From NCBI GenBank assembly GCA_030674185.1, contig JAPXFY010000023.1:23225566-23289565 (forward strand): 64,000 bases of DNA. Reading direction: 5' to 3'. This document shows positions 26,815 to 39,518 of this stretch, in pieces. Every line of letters starts with the position of its first letter. Within the stretch, counting starts at the first letter, position 1. Origin of the DNA: Monoplex corrugatus. Taxonomy: Eukaryota; Mollusca; Gastropoda; Littorinimorpha; Ranellidae. The notes under the pieces are model-generated. The model was not told where the DNA came from. It ran no database searches and saw only the letters and a list, made by a program, of their open reading frames with translations. Position numbers and translations under genes: made by a program.

Positions 26815-26862
26815 CTGTGTGTGTGCGCGCGTGTCGTGTCTGTGTGTGTTGTGTATGCGTGT
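26736..26862. repeat. interrupted (GT)n, copy 2
   Basis: The counterpart of 13418-13516, longer and with TTG interruptions. Confidence 0.9.
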
Positions 26863-27214
26863 CCATTTCTAATGTGTTGTAACTGACTGTCAAGGTGGTG
26901 GTGTTGGACTTTCCAGCTGGTCCAACAGATGAGCTCTGAATACTGGCTTTTAGCATGGGATAGAAGACCAGCCTTGGAGTCATTAGTCTCTAGCATAAGA
27001 TAGGAGACCAGTTCTGGAGGCACATGTTCTTCTGCAAACACGGCATATGTCCTGTTACCCTAGGGTTTGCTTCTGCCATTCCTTCTAGTGCTGAATAGCA
27101 GCTGCTATATGCTGTTCAAATGTGATCAGGCACTTCTCTAGTCATCATACTCTCCTGAGGAAAATTTTTTCCCACTGATAATGTTGATGCCACAGATGGT
27201 AAGGTTGGCCTTCA

Positions 27215-27224
27215 TCGTCACGTG
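27215..27224. other. putative hAT excision footprint
   Basis: Where copy 1 has TCGTG-element-TCGTG, copy 2 has TCGTC directly followed by ACGTG. Both target-duplication halves are kept, and only the two bases that touched the element are changed, each to its complement (G to C and T to A). This is the pattern left by hairpin-forming excision in hAT transposons. Confidence 0.7.
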
Positions 27225-27576
27225 TCCTTGTACCATTTCTTTTGTCATCCTTGGTCACAATGTTCTTACTTCAGCTAGCTGCATAGGAAAACATTTTGAA
27301 ATTCCGTTGTCTTTGATACGAACAATGTGTCTTGTTCAATGAAACCAACACTTGTGAGTAGACACTCGATACTTGGCAAGCCACATTATTTTTAGAACTT
27401 GAAGCTTTGATCGTGGATTTTGCCCATGATGTTACAGGTCTTAGTATCTCTGTCAAACTGGTCAAACTATTGAATAGCTATACGTCGTCAGTAGATAATC
27501 CAGGTTTTCACTGCAATACAGCAGGGCATCCAAGAAGTGAGAACATTGTTTTTCTGCCTCCCCCACCCCCCACCCC

Positions 27577-27672
27577 CTATCTGTCTGTCTGTCTGTCGTC
27601 TTGTCTTCTCTGTCTGTCTCTGTCTGTTGTTTCTCTCTCTCTCTCTCTCACCACCACTCTCTCTCACACACA

Positions 27673-27712
<40 letters not shown>
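27577..27712. repeat. CTGT/CT/CA compound microsatellite, copy 2
   Basis: The counterpart of 14728-14852, with a longer (CA)n part. Confidence 0.9.
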
Positions 27713-27716
<4 letters not shown>

Positions 27717-27996
27717 TGAAAGTAATGTTTTCCTACCTAAGTCCCTCTCGTATTTTCCAAATAATAATATATTTAGGATCATGTCAAATCACGAATGGTT
27801 CTCCGTGTGTTTAGCGTTCATTAACATAATGTGCCGTCAGGCTTTGGGGAGATCGCTAGCTTAAGTGAAACACCAGAGGCTATGCCAGCAGTATTTTCTC
27901 AATAGCCATTATTTCAGTGGGATGGGACTGTGATAGACACACTCAAGTGAGACATCAATCCCTCCCCTCCTGAAGATCTGACATCGTGCTATATAT

Positions 27997-30900
27997 CATC
28001 ACCATCATCATCATATCATCATGTGCCCTTTTGCATGGCGTTGGCGTTGGCGATCATGGCCTTCCATACGAATCTATTCCATGTCGCTGCAAGTGCACCT
28101 CTCACCCTCTCTGTCCTCAGCAACTTTGCAAGTCCGTCCAATATTTTCTCCCTAGGTCAGTCTAGTGCTCTCTTTCCCTCCAGCTTTCCTGTTGAGGCTA
28201 GGTGCTCTAATTCTATAAATGTTTTTTGTCTTTTCCTAACCTTCTTTATAAATGTTCTTCTTGTGTCTGCCTCCTGCAAGACGATTTCGTTTGTTTTCTT
28301 TTCTGTCCCTGGAACTCTCAGCATTCTTCTTAGAAACCACATTTCAGTTGTCTCAATTTTTTTCTGATTTTGCACATTGATTATCCACGCCTCACGACCG
28401 AACAACAATATCGGTTCTATATAATAATTAGTAATTGTCTTCCTGATGTTAATTGAAGGCATTTGTTGGTAAGAATGCTTTTCATCTTCTTGAATGCTGT
28501 TTAGCTTGGCCGACTCTGCTGGCTATTTCTGATGTGCATCTGCCATCTGGTGAAATGATCATTCTCAGATATTTAAACTTATCAGTCTGTCTCAACGTTA
28601 TTCAATCTGCTGTCATTTTGCATGAAGGGATTTTTTTTTTACTGATTACCATGACTTAAGTCTTCTTGCTATTTAGCTCCAGCACTTTATTTTTGCTTTT
28701 TATTTCTATTATATTCACAATATTTTGTAGGTCTTTTTTTATTTTCTGCCATTAGGGTACTGTCATCTGCGTAATGAACACTGTTTATCCTTTTTTCTGC
28801 AAGCTTTATCCGAGAGCATTCTTCTAAGTTTCTTATGATGGTTTCACTGTGAATTGAAAACAAATCTGGTGACAGGACACATCCCTGCCTAACCCCTCCT
28901 TTGATATTTTCGAAAGGGCTTATATCGTTTTCTATATTCATCGCTGCAGAGTTTTCTCAATACACATGTCTGATAATTCTTAAATCTTTCCCATGAACAT
29001 TGAGCCTTTCTAACTGGTTGATCAATTCTTCGTGTCTTACCCGATCAAAAGGCTTGGTTTAATCAACAAACCATAAATATAAATCCTTATTTAACTTGAC
29101 TGACCTCTGTATGAGAGTTCTTAGAATGTACATGGCATGAATAGTTCCTTTCCTTCGACAAATCCATTGTTCTTCTGCTATTTCTCTTTTGATTCTGTTG
29201 CTTGTCCTCGTCATGATTATTCTAAATAGAATCTTCGTTACATGACTCATCAAGCTGATTGTACGATGAACTTCGCATTCTGTGTCACTGCATTCTTTGG
29301 AGGTGAAATGAAAATTGATTTTGACATTCTTTAGGAATTTTTCTGGTGTCATACAATTTATTTAGATGGACTGTAATTGTTTCAATACCAAATTCTTTTA
29401 GGGCCTCAATCATTTTTGTAGTAATATTGTCAGGTCCTTGGGCTTTTCTCGGTTTTCTCTTTTTCAATACTGCTCTTACTCTTCTTTCATATGGTGGTCC
29501 TTCAACGTTCGTTCTTATAATGTGTTCTTCCTTTCTGTCATCGTCAGAAAGGTCTTTAATGTACTCTCCCCATCTTTCTAATATTCTTTTTTCCATAACA
29601 ATCATCCCCTCTTTAGATTGTAAGCAACCAGTTTATGTGCACGTCTTTTTCCTGTGGGGTAATTTCTTCAGTGTTTCTATACATAAACTGAGGATCTGTT
29701 TTGTGTCGGTCTTCTATTTCTTTGCATTTTGTTTCCAGCCAAACTTCCTTAGCTTCATTGCACCTTTTCCTGATTTCCGTGTTATTTTTGGTATTCTTCC
29801 TTCTTTCTTTTGTCTTCCACCATTCCTCCGTCAAGCCTAAAAATTCTATTGTCATCCAGGTTTTGTTCGCTTTTCTTTCATCTCTGGGAATTTCTTCACA
29901 AGCTTCGATTATCGAGTTTCACAACTTTGTCCATTATTCCTCACTGTCGCCACCAACGTCCAGCAGACCACTGAATTTGTTTTGAACATGTTTGTAAAAA
30001 TCTTCATGTGTCGATTGATCTGTCTTTAAGGGTCCAAGACTTATTTTGATGTTGCTTTTGGTCTGTTTTCGTTTCTTCAGTTTCAGCCTAAATCTTTCCA
30101 TTACTGGATCGTACTACTGTTGCAGTCTTCGCCTGGTAATGCTTTTACTGTCAGTAAAGACTTTCTTAATCTTTTAATAGTTTTATTGATGAGGATGTGT
30201 GTTACTATCTCCTGGATTCATGTCCATTTTCGTCTGTTAGGCTGCTCAAACCAGGTGCTTCTTGTTATGAATTCAATTATCTGTGCCCACTCGACAATTT
30301 TCTCTCCTTTTCATTTTGTGTGCCAAGGCCATCAGGTCCAACTATGTCATTCACTCTCTCCTGTCACACTTTAGCATTAAAACCTCCCATTATTACTATA
30401 ATCTCCTGTGATTTGCATTGAGCCTTGGCTGTCTTTAATACGTCACAGAAGTTGCCGATTTCTTCCTCAGTATTTTGCAGATGTTGGTGCATATAATTGG
30501 ATGATGTTGATATCAAACGGCTTACCATCCAATTTAAGTATTCAAAACTTGGGTCTGATATAACTCAGTATCCTTTCATAGACTTTGACTTGCACCTTTC
30601 CATTATGACGCCTACTCCTCTTTCATGTGTGTCTCCACCGGAATATATAATTTTATGCTTGCCTAATGTTATCATGCTTGCCCCCTTGCATCTCATTTCC
30701 CCCAGTCCTAATATATTGATGTTATGCCATTCCATCTCCATCTTGACATTTTCTAATTTTCCTTTTTGCAGTAATGTTCTTACATTCCCAGGTTGCAGTT
30801 TGATTTTTTTTAGTCTGAGCACAGCGCAGTAGCTTGCCAACAGTCGGGTGTCACCTGCGCAACATGACGGTGCCTAGTAGACGAAGGTGCTCCACACGAG

Positions 30901-30999
30901 CCCCGATTCACATCATTTACCTCCGTTCTCTTTTGGCTGGCCATGTTTATCTTGGGAATATACCATGGTGGTTTCCCGTTGCCTTCCATCAGTTTTCTG
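27997..30999 (-). mobile_element. RTE (BovB-like) LINE, decayed (LINE D, copy 2)
   Basis: The duplicate of the LINE at 15138-18144, with the same endonuclease and RT motifs and the same 3' (GAT)n tail at about 27997-28020. In this copy 29605-29285 keeps a longer linker/RT frame (EEHIIRTNVEGPPYERR through RKAQGPDNITT), and 28462-28157 keeps the C-terminal YIEPILLFGREAW part. Small indels differ between the copies. It is inactive. Confidence 0.88.
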
Positions 31000-31752
31000 T
31001 CGGGGTTTACTCCCCTAGCCTGGGTCTCTCCCGAAATGACCACAAGGCAGTAGTGTTTTTCTGTTAGGGTTTACTCCCCTAGCCTGGGTCTCTCCCGAAA
31101 TAACCACAAGGCAGTAGTGTTTTTCTGTTAGGGTTTACTCCCCTAGTCCTGGGTCTCTCCCGAAATAACCACAAGGCAGTAGTGTTTTTCTGTTAGGGTT
31201 TACTCCCCTAGCCTGGTCTCTCCCGAAATAACCACAAGGCAGTAGTTTTCTGTGGTTTACTCCCTCCTGGTCTCTCCGGATGACACAAGGCAGTAGTGTT
31301 TTTCTTTAGGTTTACTCCCTAGCCTGGGTCTCTCCCGAAATAACCACAAGGCAGTAGTGTTTTTCTGTTAGGGTTTACTCCCCTAGCTGGGTCTCTCCCG
31401 AAATAACCACAAGGCAGTAGTGTTTTTCTGTTAGGGTTTACTCCCCTAGCGGGTCTCTCCGAAATAACCACAAGGCAGTAGTGTTTTTCTGTTAGGGTTA
31501 CTCCCAAGCCTGGGTCTCTCCGAATAACCACAAGGCAGTAGTGTTTTTCTGTTAGGGTTTACTCCCCTAGCCTGGGTCTCTCCCGAAATAACCACAAGGC
31601 AGTAGTGTTTTTCTGTTAGGGTTTTCTCCCCTACGTGGGTCTCTCCGAAATAACACAGGCAGTAATATTTTTCTGTTAGGTTTACTCCCCTAGCCTGGGT
31701 CTCTCCCAAGATAACCACAAAGCAGTGGCTTTTTCCTGTTAGGGTTTACTCA
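31000..31752 (-). repeat. 64-bp tandem array, copy 2
   Basis: The duplicate of the array at 18145-18868, with about twelve units. Many units here lack one or several bases (for example at 31215-31310 and 31630-31660), whereas copy 1 units are nearly perfect. This may reflect a poorly resolved assembly of the array rather than biology. Confidence 0.85.
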
Positions 31753-31762
31753 CTTAGTCTTC

Positions 31763-31900
31763 TGCAGGGGAATTAAACAAGGTTGTATGCTCTCACCGTA
31801 TCTGTTTAAACATCTATACGGAACAAGTCATGAGAGCTGCCGATACATAAGTCATGGATGTAAAGATCGGAGGGAAAAAAATCACAAAACTGCGCTATGA
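31763..31900 (+). mobile_element. LINE reverse transcriptase fragment, copy 2
   Basis: The duplicate of 18870-19010, with the same RT motifs (GIKQGCMLSP), frameshift and stop. Confidence 0.72.
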
Positions 31901-33105
31901 AGCTTTTGGCAGGGGATACTGGTCAACGTTCAAGGCTTGGTTCACAGTCGTCTTGCAGTCACCACAATTGCAAACTTTCCAACCTTTCTTGAGAACGACA
32001 ACAATTGGTGACCGTTGACTGTAGTTCACTTTGTCCAGCACCCATTCCTTTTCCAGTCTGTCAAGTTCTGCCTCAACTTTGGGGCAAACAGCAAACGGGA
32101 CAGGTCTGGCTTTCATGTACTTCGAAATGTATTTGGTATCAAGTGTAGCTTGGCATTGAACTTCCTCATTATTCTGAGTCCCTCTTCGAAAGCCACCTTA
32201 TGACCGGACAACACTCTTACCAAACTCTTGGGTTTGATCCAACAGGCCTTGTTGCAGTCCAGTTTTAATTCACTAAGCCAGTCTGTCCCCATGATGATGG
32301 GCTGATTGGTGACATCAGACACGAAAACACCCAGCAGTGTTATGTGTCCTTTACACTCCTCACTGACTTTGCAGGTTCCTAACAGAGAAGTACATGTACT
32401 TCCCTGGGTGTCAGCTTTTTCGGAGAAGTTATGAAAATGTTTTCACTCATGATCGCTCTTGCTGACCCAGTATTTACCTGCGTTATGATACTCCTGGCAT
32501 CCTTTTGTACAACTGCAGCCCATGGAGCAGTGTTCTTGCGTGAACTACCGTCTCTGTGGTGGAACATTCCCAGAACACCAATGCCATCTATCACATCTTC
32601 TACTTCTTCTTTCCTATCAGCTCTCGCTGCCTGCAGTCTCTCTGGGCAATGACTAGAATCTGCCTACCATTGCCTGATCTACACACGACCTGCAAGTGCC
32701 CCTTTTTGCCACATTTTCTGCAATCATATGGCTTGAATCTGCAGTTGAAGGATCACGAGTCTTGCCTCACCTGTAGTAATTTATGCAGCACTTTGTGCTG
32801 CTACTTGTTGCAACTGTAGAACGGTCTCCACCACTACATTGTAACCACGCTGCGTTGCAGCCGGGTTCCTTGTCAGCTCATGGGATAGCATTTCCACACC
32901 AGTGCAGTATCTACAGCTTTTAAACACAAGTTCTTTCACAGCTCTCAGCTTTTAGTGTCTAAATCTCAGGATCCAGTTACGAAAATGCCCCTATGAGCCA
33001 CATTAGGAAGTTATCAAACAATCTGCTGTTAGATTTTGCAGGGCAGCTGCAAAGTCCAACATACTTTCATTTGGTCTCTGCCTTCAACAGTAGTATTTCG
33101 GCTTT
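31901..33105 (-). mobile_element. Ty3/Gypsy fragment, copy 2
   Basis: The duplicate of 19011-20215, again with zinc knuckle, protease (MGTDWLSELKLDCN) and RT start, plus extra single-base indels (for example near 32389 and 32800). Confidence 0.83.
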
Positions 33106-33111
33106 TACATA

Positions 33112-34072
33112 TTCCTGACTCCTCTTTTGATGTTTTGAAAAGAGCTTATATTGTTTATCAAAAGAGGAGTCAGACAGGTTGTGTTTTGTCACCAGATCTG
33201 TTTTCACTATATAGCGAAAACATCATGAGAAACCTAGAAGAAGACCCTGGATTAAAGGTTGGAGGGAAAATGATAAACAACATTGGTACGCAGATGACAC
33301 CGTGCTAATTGCAGAAAATGAAAGGGACCTACAAAACTTGTGAATATACTAGAAACAGAAAGCAAAGGTAAGGGGTTAGAACTAAACAGCAGGAAGACTG
33401 AAGTCATGGTGATCAGTAAAAAACATGAAATCCCCTCCTGCAAAATAACAGCAAATGGCACAACCTTGACACAGGTTAATAAGTTCAAATACCTGGGAAC
33501 GGTCATTTCATCAGACGGCAGATGCACTTCAGAAATAGCTGGCAGAATCGGCCAAGCCAAAACAGCATTCAAGAAGATGACAAGCATTCTTACCAACAAA
33601 TGCCTATCACTTAACATCAGAAAGAGGTCCTTGAATGTTATATAGAACCAATACTGTTGTACGGATGCGAGGCGTGGACAGTCAGCAAGCAAAGCCAGAG
33701 CAGGATTGAGGCAGCCGAGATGTGGTTTCTCAGAAGAATGTTGAGAGTACCATGGACAGCAAAGAAAACAAACGAGACAGTCTTGATGGAGGCAGACACA
33801 GGCCGATCACTGATAAGGAAGATTAGGAAAAGACAAGCAACATTTATAGGCCATTGTATGAGGAAGGGGGATTTGGAGCACCTGGTCACTACGGGAAAGC
33901 TGGAGGGAAGGAGAGCACCGGGTAGACCCAGGGAGAGAATGCTGGACGGACTTGCAGGATGGCTGAGGATGAAGAGGGTGAGGGAGATGCTGGGGGCAAC
34001 GAGAGATAGAGATGGTTGGAAGTCCATGGTCGCCAACGCCATGCGGCAGGGCACCTGATGATGATGATGACA
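33112..34072 (+). mobile_element. RTE LINE 3' half with 5' inversion (LINE F, copy 2)
   Basis: The duplicate of 20225-21190. The frame that is open in copy 1 is broken here by at least four single-base deletions (near 33178, 33285, 33338 and 33628). The same inverted 5' fragment is present at 33116-33158, so the inversion predates the duplication. Confidence 0.86.
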
Positions 34073-34113
34073 TATTCCTGGTGTTCATTGTGATCTTTTA
34101 ACATTTTCTTTAG

Positions 34114-34114
34114 G

Positions 34115-34193
<79 letters not shown>
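34114..34193. repeat. (CT)n microsatellite, copy 2
   Basis: The counterpart of 21236-21296, longer. Confidence 0.95.
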
Positions 34194-34194
<1 letters not shown>

Positions 34195-34329
34195 GGTGTC
34201 CCAGTGCAGGCATGAAGATTTTCTCATTTTTTCTGACTCCGTTTATGCTTTGCAGACAATTGCTGGCCGAAACATCAGTCACCCGGAGCTTCTGGAGTTT
34301 TTTAAACTGTTTTTACTCTTACAAGTGTA

Positions 34330-35040
34330 GGTTACCTGATTGTTTTTACCTGGATTTCTGGCGATGTTGGTATTGGAGGCAATGAAAAGGCTGACTGACT
34401 GGCCGAGAACGCCACAAGGGTAAAGATATCTGAATCCTTGATTCCTTAGACAGATCTAAAACGCAAAGTACACAGTTACGTGAGAAATCTGTGGCAGGAG
34501 GATTGAAGTAAACAGACAGACAACAAACTTTTTCAAATCCGCCCCAACCTGAAAGAAATTCTCCCATCTGCTGCAAGGAACCGTAGAAAAGAGACAGTGT
34601 TATGTAGGTTACACACGGGTCACACATCCTACATTATTCGTACCTTTTAAAAAAAGAAGCACCGTGGTGTATACATTGTGATGACCTCCTCTTTGACTAC
34701 TGGGACTTGTACGATGTGAGATATAAGCACTACACAGCGGACTCCAAAAAGAACCTCTTCCGAGACGTCCGTCCTATGCAATTTTCAAAAAGAACCTCTT
34801 CCGAGACGTCCGTCCTATGCAATTTTCCAATTTTACAAGAGATCAGTAGATTTCACTTTATATGATTTTACGTCCAAGTATGTTTTTTTAATTGCATTTT
34901 AGACTCGCAAGGTTAACGGTGAGCATGGTTTTTTAATTGTTGTCTTTTATCTTAACCTGGTTGTTGTTTTTGACGTGGTGTTAGCCCAGATTTGGCTCTA
35001 GTAGTCGGCTGGGCTACAAGCAATATGAACTTGAACTTGA
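34330..35040 (+). mobile_element. I-clade-like LINE 3' end, copy 2
   Basis: The duplicate of 21430-22140, including the internal tandem duplication of about 43 bases at about 34746-34830. The family assignment is tentative, as in copy 1. Confidence 0.58.
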
Positions 35041-36528
35041 GAGCTTTCTCTGTTGGTTTTGTTGGTGCAGTCAAGCGTTTATCGATTTATAAGTTTCAGT
35101 CCTGCCACACTGATAAAGATAAAAGCTCTTGCTTCATTTTGAATATTATTTGTCCTAAAGAATGAATTCAGACGTTCAGAATAAGTGTTAACATCACCAT
35201 TAACCCTATAACAGTGTCAGATTCCTCTAAATTCCCAACTAAGGCCATTTGTCAACTTGCAGACGAACGAAAGGTAGGGAAAAATTGCTCTGACCTCAGT
35301 TATCGTTGCAGCACTCCACAATATGAAGATACAAATGAATTCACAGTAAAGTTCCTAAAGACCAGTCACATCAACATGTATTGTCCTAGAATATGGGTAA
35401 ACACTAATTGGAAAAAATCCTTGTCGACATTGTTGTGTTCTCACCCCAACAAAGGAGCACAGAATTCCTTTTTGGTTCACTACTGTATTCTCGTTTCATT
35501 ATACTTGGTTTTGCAGTTAGGAAGAATGTATATATTTTTACGTTTTGAGAGAGGTCTTTTAAGTCTGAAGCGGGCGCTAAGAGGCCTGTGTGGCTTGATG
35601 ACAAAGACTAAGGATACTAAGCAGTTTTCCTTATGTGTTCAGAATCCATCTGATTGGTTTGCCAGGACAGTTAGGTCTGGATTTTCATAGACATATGAAT
35701 TGTTTACCTTTGGGTACTACTGTTATTACAGCTAGTCATTACAGTTAGGGACGTAAGTGATGCTGGCCACTTGCGCTTCCTTGGGACTTTTATCCAAATG
35801 GTTACCCGTAGCATGTCTCCAGACTTAGGGAAGATGGTTCCAAAGGTATTGCGTCTTTGGTAGTGGGTTGGCATACTGTTTCTGCCCTCCATTCTTTATT
35901 GTTGTTCTGCATCTGTGAGACAGGATATAGTGTGTGCAATTGAAAGATTTTTTCCTAACAATTACCTTTAGCAAACATACGCCCGTCCATCCTTCCGGCA
36001 TTGGGGGATAGTTTATGGCGAGTTTCTGGTGGGGGTTCCTTCACAGAGGAAGTTACAGGGCATATACTAACTACTATGCCTGTACAGATTTTGATTTTTG
36101 CCTTAAGCGATCAAGTATTGGTACTGGGCTGGAAAGCTGCCACTGCCAACTATTTGCTTTAGTTGGACATGGTAGATGTGTTTAATGAATGTAGTAGATA
36201 TGTTTAATGAATGTAGTTTTAAGACAGAAAAATGTGTTTTCGTAGTTTTAGACAAAATCGTTAAAAACGACAGATTCTATTAATTTTTGAATCTTTTAAG
36301 AACTGCTGTCCCATCTTCTCTCCGCTTTCCCCCCAATATTTATTTGATGAATAAAGAAAGTGCCTCACATAGAAAGATTTTGCTATTCTTTATTTTTATT
36401 TGACTAATGACTTCAAGGCCTTTTTTATGCAGTGAACAGCACTATCTTAACATCCGAATTTTCAGTTCCATTTTCTGTGTGTAGGAAAGAGTGTGTATGT
36501 TTGCGTACAGTCATACGTATGATTGCAG
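35041..36528. other. intron, copy 2, unassigned
   Basis: Nearly identical to 22141-23628 of copy 1. No gene is recognised. It ends in the acceptor of the CUB exon. Confidence 0.45.
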
Positions 36529-36703
36529 ATACGTGACGGAGGCTCAGCATTTGCTCCACTACTAGGCAAAGTCTACTGTGGCAATACGCAGCCCCCGATT
36601 GTTAGGTCCACACAGAACCTCCTGTGGTTGAAATTTCACTCTGATGGCAACACAGATGATGAAGAAAACGGTTTTTTGGCTACGTATACCTCGGCAAAAC
36701 CAG
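36529..36703 (+). CDS. exon encoding second half of a CUB domain, copy 2
   Basis: Identical in protein sequence to 23629-23803 (IRDGGSAFAPLLGKVYCG to the phase 1 GTTAGT donor at 36704). It closes the second duplicated CUB domain. The next plausible exon in frame is the 21-base block at 39106, which also starts in phase 1. Confidence 0.9.
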
Positions 36704-36715
36704 GTTAGTAATTTC

Positions 36716-37114
36716 TCAAGTATGAACAGTTTAAGAACATGTACTTAAAACGACAAAACAAGACAGGCACAAATTTTCAGCCCAACTGACCTTTGTCAAG
36801 TCTATACAAAAGGAAACAAAGAGTAGGTGCACAACATTGAAAAAAAAGGAAATAGACATCTTCCCTTTAGTGACCTTGAGCAGGAGAGAATGGCAGATGT
36901 GTCAGAGAATTTGATTGACACCCACAGTGATGCATCTGTGATGTTGATGAGACGCTGCTGTGTTGTCCCAGTCTTCCCAGTGAGCCCAGAGCACACTCAG
37001 CTATAGATAGGAGCCGTTTGGGGGCCGAAAACTGCAAGAATGATTTTGACAGGACTGATGGGTGTCAAACCAAGAACTTTCCAGTCGGTATCCTTTGTGC
37101 TAACCATTGCACCA
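36716..37114 (-). mobile_element. tRNA-derived SINE, copy 2
   Basis: The duplicate of 23815-24212, with the A box (reverse complement at 37104-37114) and B box (37061-37071) intact. A small difference in the body near 36850 ('aatagacatcttcc') distinguishes the two. Confidence 0.6.
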
Positions 37115-37382
37115 AAGCTACTAATTTATAATGATAATGATGAGGCCAGCAATGAAAATTTCATCACGATTTATACAACCTCCGGCATTTAGATACTGCT
37201 CAAGACTCATTACATTGTTAATGTAGAGAAAATAATACATAAAAACTACTGACATAAATGTTGGTCCCTTTGCTTTCCCTCCAAACCCACAGCCTATCAC
37301 CATCCCGACTACAACAACAACACAACATACTATTGTGACTCCATAGCTCCAATTTTATTGAGCATAGTTACACCTTTCCACC

Positions 37383-37725
37383 TTTTCTTCAGATTTTCAG
37401 TAATTAGGTAGAGGCTAGCTAATGTGTTTTTGATTGGGTTTTAAAAATAGAGAACGAAGATGCATTATGGATTTCGAGTAAATAGAGCTTCAGATGACTT
37501 CAGCTTGGTAGCTAAATTGTCTCTGGTCATGGACGTTAATTTAGGCACCATGAGAAGCAATTAAGAAGTGGATCGTGTCAGAAGATATTAATAAGTATTA
37601 TGGCAGAGAGCACTGAGAAAAAAAGACGCAAGATAAGTTTGGTGATATTTATTATAGGATGTGGAACTTATGATGAACCATTGCAGTATAAAGAGCAGTG
37701 GAATAATATTGTTAAACTTTAATTT
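37383..37725. other. unique stretch after the duplication
   Basis: No gene, array or recognised element is visible. Confidence 0.35.
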
Positions 37726-37729
37726 TTGT

Positions 37730-37880
37730 TATTGATGAGTCCGGTTGCATTATATTGAACTATACGCAGATGTAATAACTCGTCAGCAGGAAGCCCAGCC
37801 GAGAGAAAGTTGCAGTAGTACTCGAGGTGACTCAAGGCGAGAATAGAAATAAATCGACAATGTAAGGAAAGATCTAATGA
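37730..37880 (-). mobile_element. L2/CR1 LINE fragment
   Basis: The minus strand encodes LSHLEYYCNFLSAGLPADEL followed by LHLRIVQYNATGL, the C-terminal RT motif of L2/CR1 LINEs ('SRLDYCNSLLxGLP', then 'QxVQNxAARLI'). It is a short isolated relic. Confidence 0.72.
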
Positions 37881-37959
37881 AAGAAATCTTTTGCAGTTCA
37901 ATGTTGACAATCCAAAACAAGTGCGACCGCCCGCATTCAAGCGGGGAGGAACCCGAAAA

Positions 37960-38160
37960 ACACACAAAAAAAGAATCAGAACACGTATTTAATACAACCA
38001 GACAAGACAGGCGCAAATGTTTGGCTGTTCAGCTTGGTGCCACTACTTGGCCTGTTTGATTGCAAAGAACATCAAACAGGCCAAGCAGCCTTGACCCCTA
38101 TATGGTTCTCTTCTTTTTGACTGTAATAAAGACAATTTTTCAATTCCATCTGAAATCATT
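37960..38160. repeat. SINE-tail-like repeat and perfect hairpin
   Basis: 37975-38035 resembles the tail of the SINE at 23815-23885 (shared 'gacaagacaggcgcaaat'-type sequence). Immediately to the right, TGGCCTGTTTGAT at 38048-38060 is repeated inverted as ATCAAACAGGCCA at 38071-38083, with a 10-base loop. No gene is seen. Confidence 0.5.
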
Positions 38161-39105
<945 letters not shown>

Positions 39106-39126
39106 ATCCTGCGATAGCACAAAAAG
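39106..39126 (+). CDS. candidate 21-nt microexon
   Basis: A pyrimidine-rich acceptor (TTTGTTTTCAG) and a donor (AAG|GTAATT) bracket 21 bases that would add seven residues (Asp/Pro-Ala-Ile-Ala-Gln-Lys). Both ends are phase 1, so it fits the phase 1 end of the CUB exon at 36529-36703 and would serve as a linker. The splice signals are good but the block is too short to prove by sequence alone. Confidence 0.45.
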
Positions 39127-39381
39127 GTAATTCACTTTGATTTATTTTTCGTCTGTCTCTCTTTGGAGCTTACCATCTCAAACGGCAACAAATCCTGTTA
39201 CTCTTGATTTCCATACGTATTATGTCTTCTGTTATTGAATAGGGAATGAATTTGTTTTTCAGTGTTTTTCAATTTAGGCAGATGTGTAGATTAGAAAAAG
39301 AAGTTTAAGATATGGCTTTTAGCTAATTCAGCTGTTTCCTGCCATCGAAAAAACAAAATGATGTCATTGTCATTATCATAC

Positions 39382-39386
<5 letters not shown>

Positions 39387-39455
<69 letters not shown>

Positions 39456-39502
39456 ATCTCTCTCTCTCCTCTCCTCAACATCTCTCTCTCTCTCTCTCTC
39501 TA
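39387..39502. repeat. (CT)n microsatellite
   Basis: A CT tract with short interruptions, ending just before the LINE B 5' end. Confidence 0.95.
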
Positions 39503-39518
39503 TGTATGTTTGTGTGGT

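Larger units (their letters stand above)
24473..37382 (+). repeat. tandem segmental duplication, copy 2
   Basis: A 12.9 kb direct repeat of 7556-24472. It lacks LINE C and the hAT-like element, and has an extra low-complexity CCTAT/CCCAT insertion at about 25222-25340. Single-base deletions relative to copy 1 are frequent in 31200-33700. It encodes a second complete CUB domain and ends at 'cacctttccacc', after which the sequence is unique. Confidence 0.92.
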
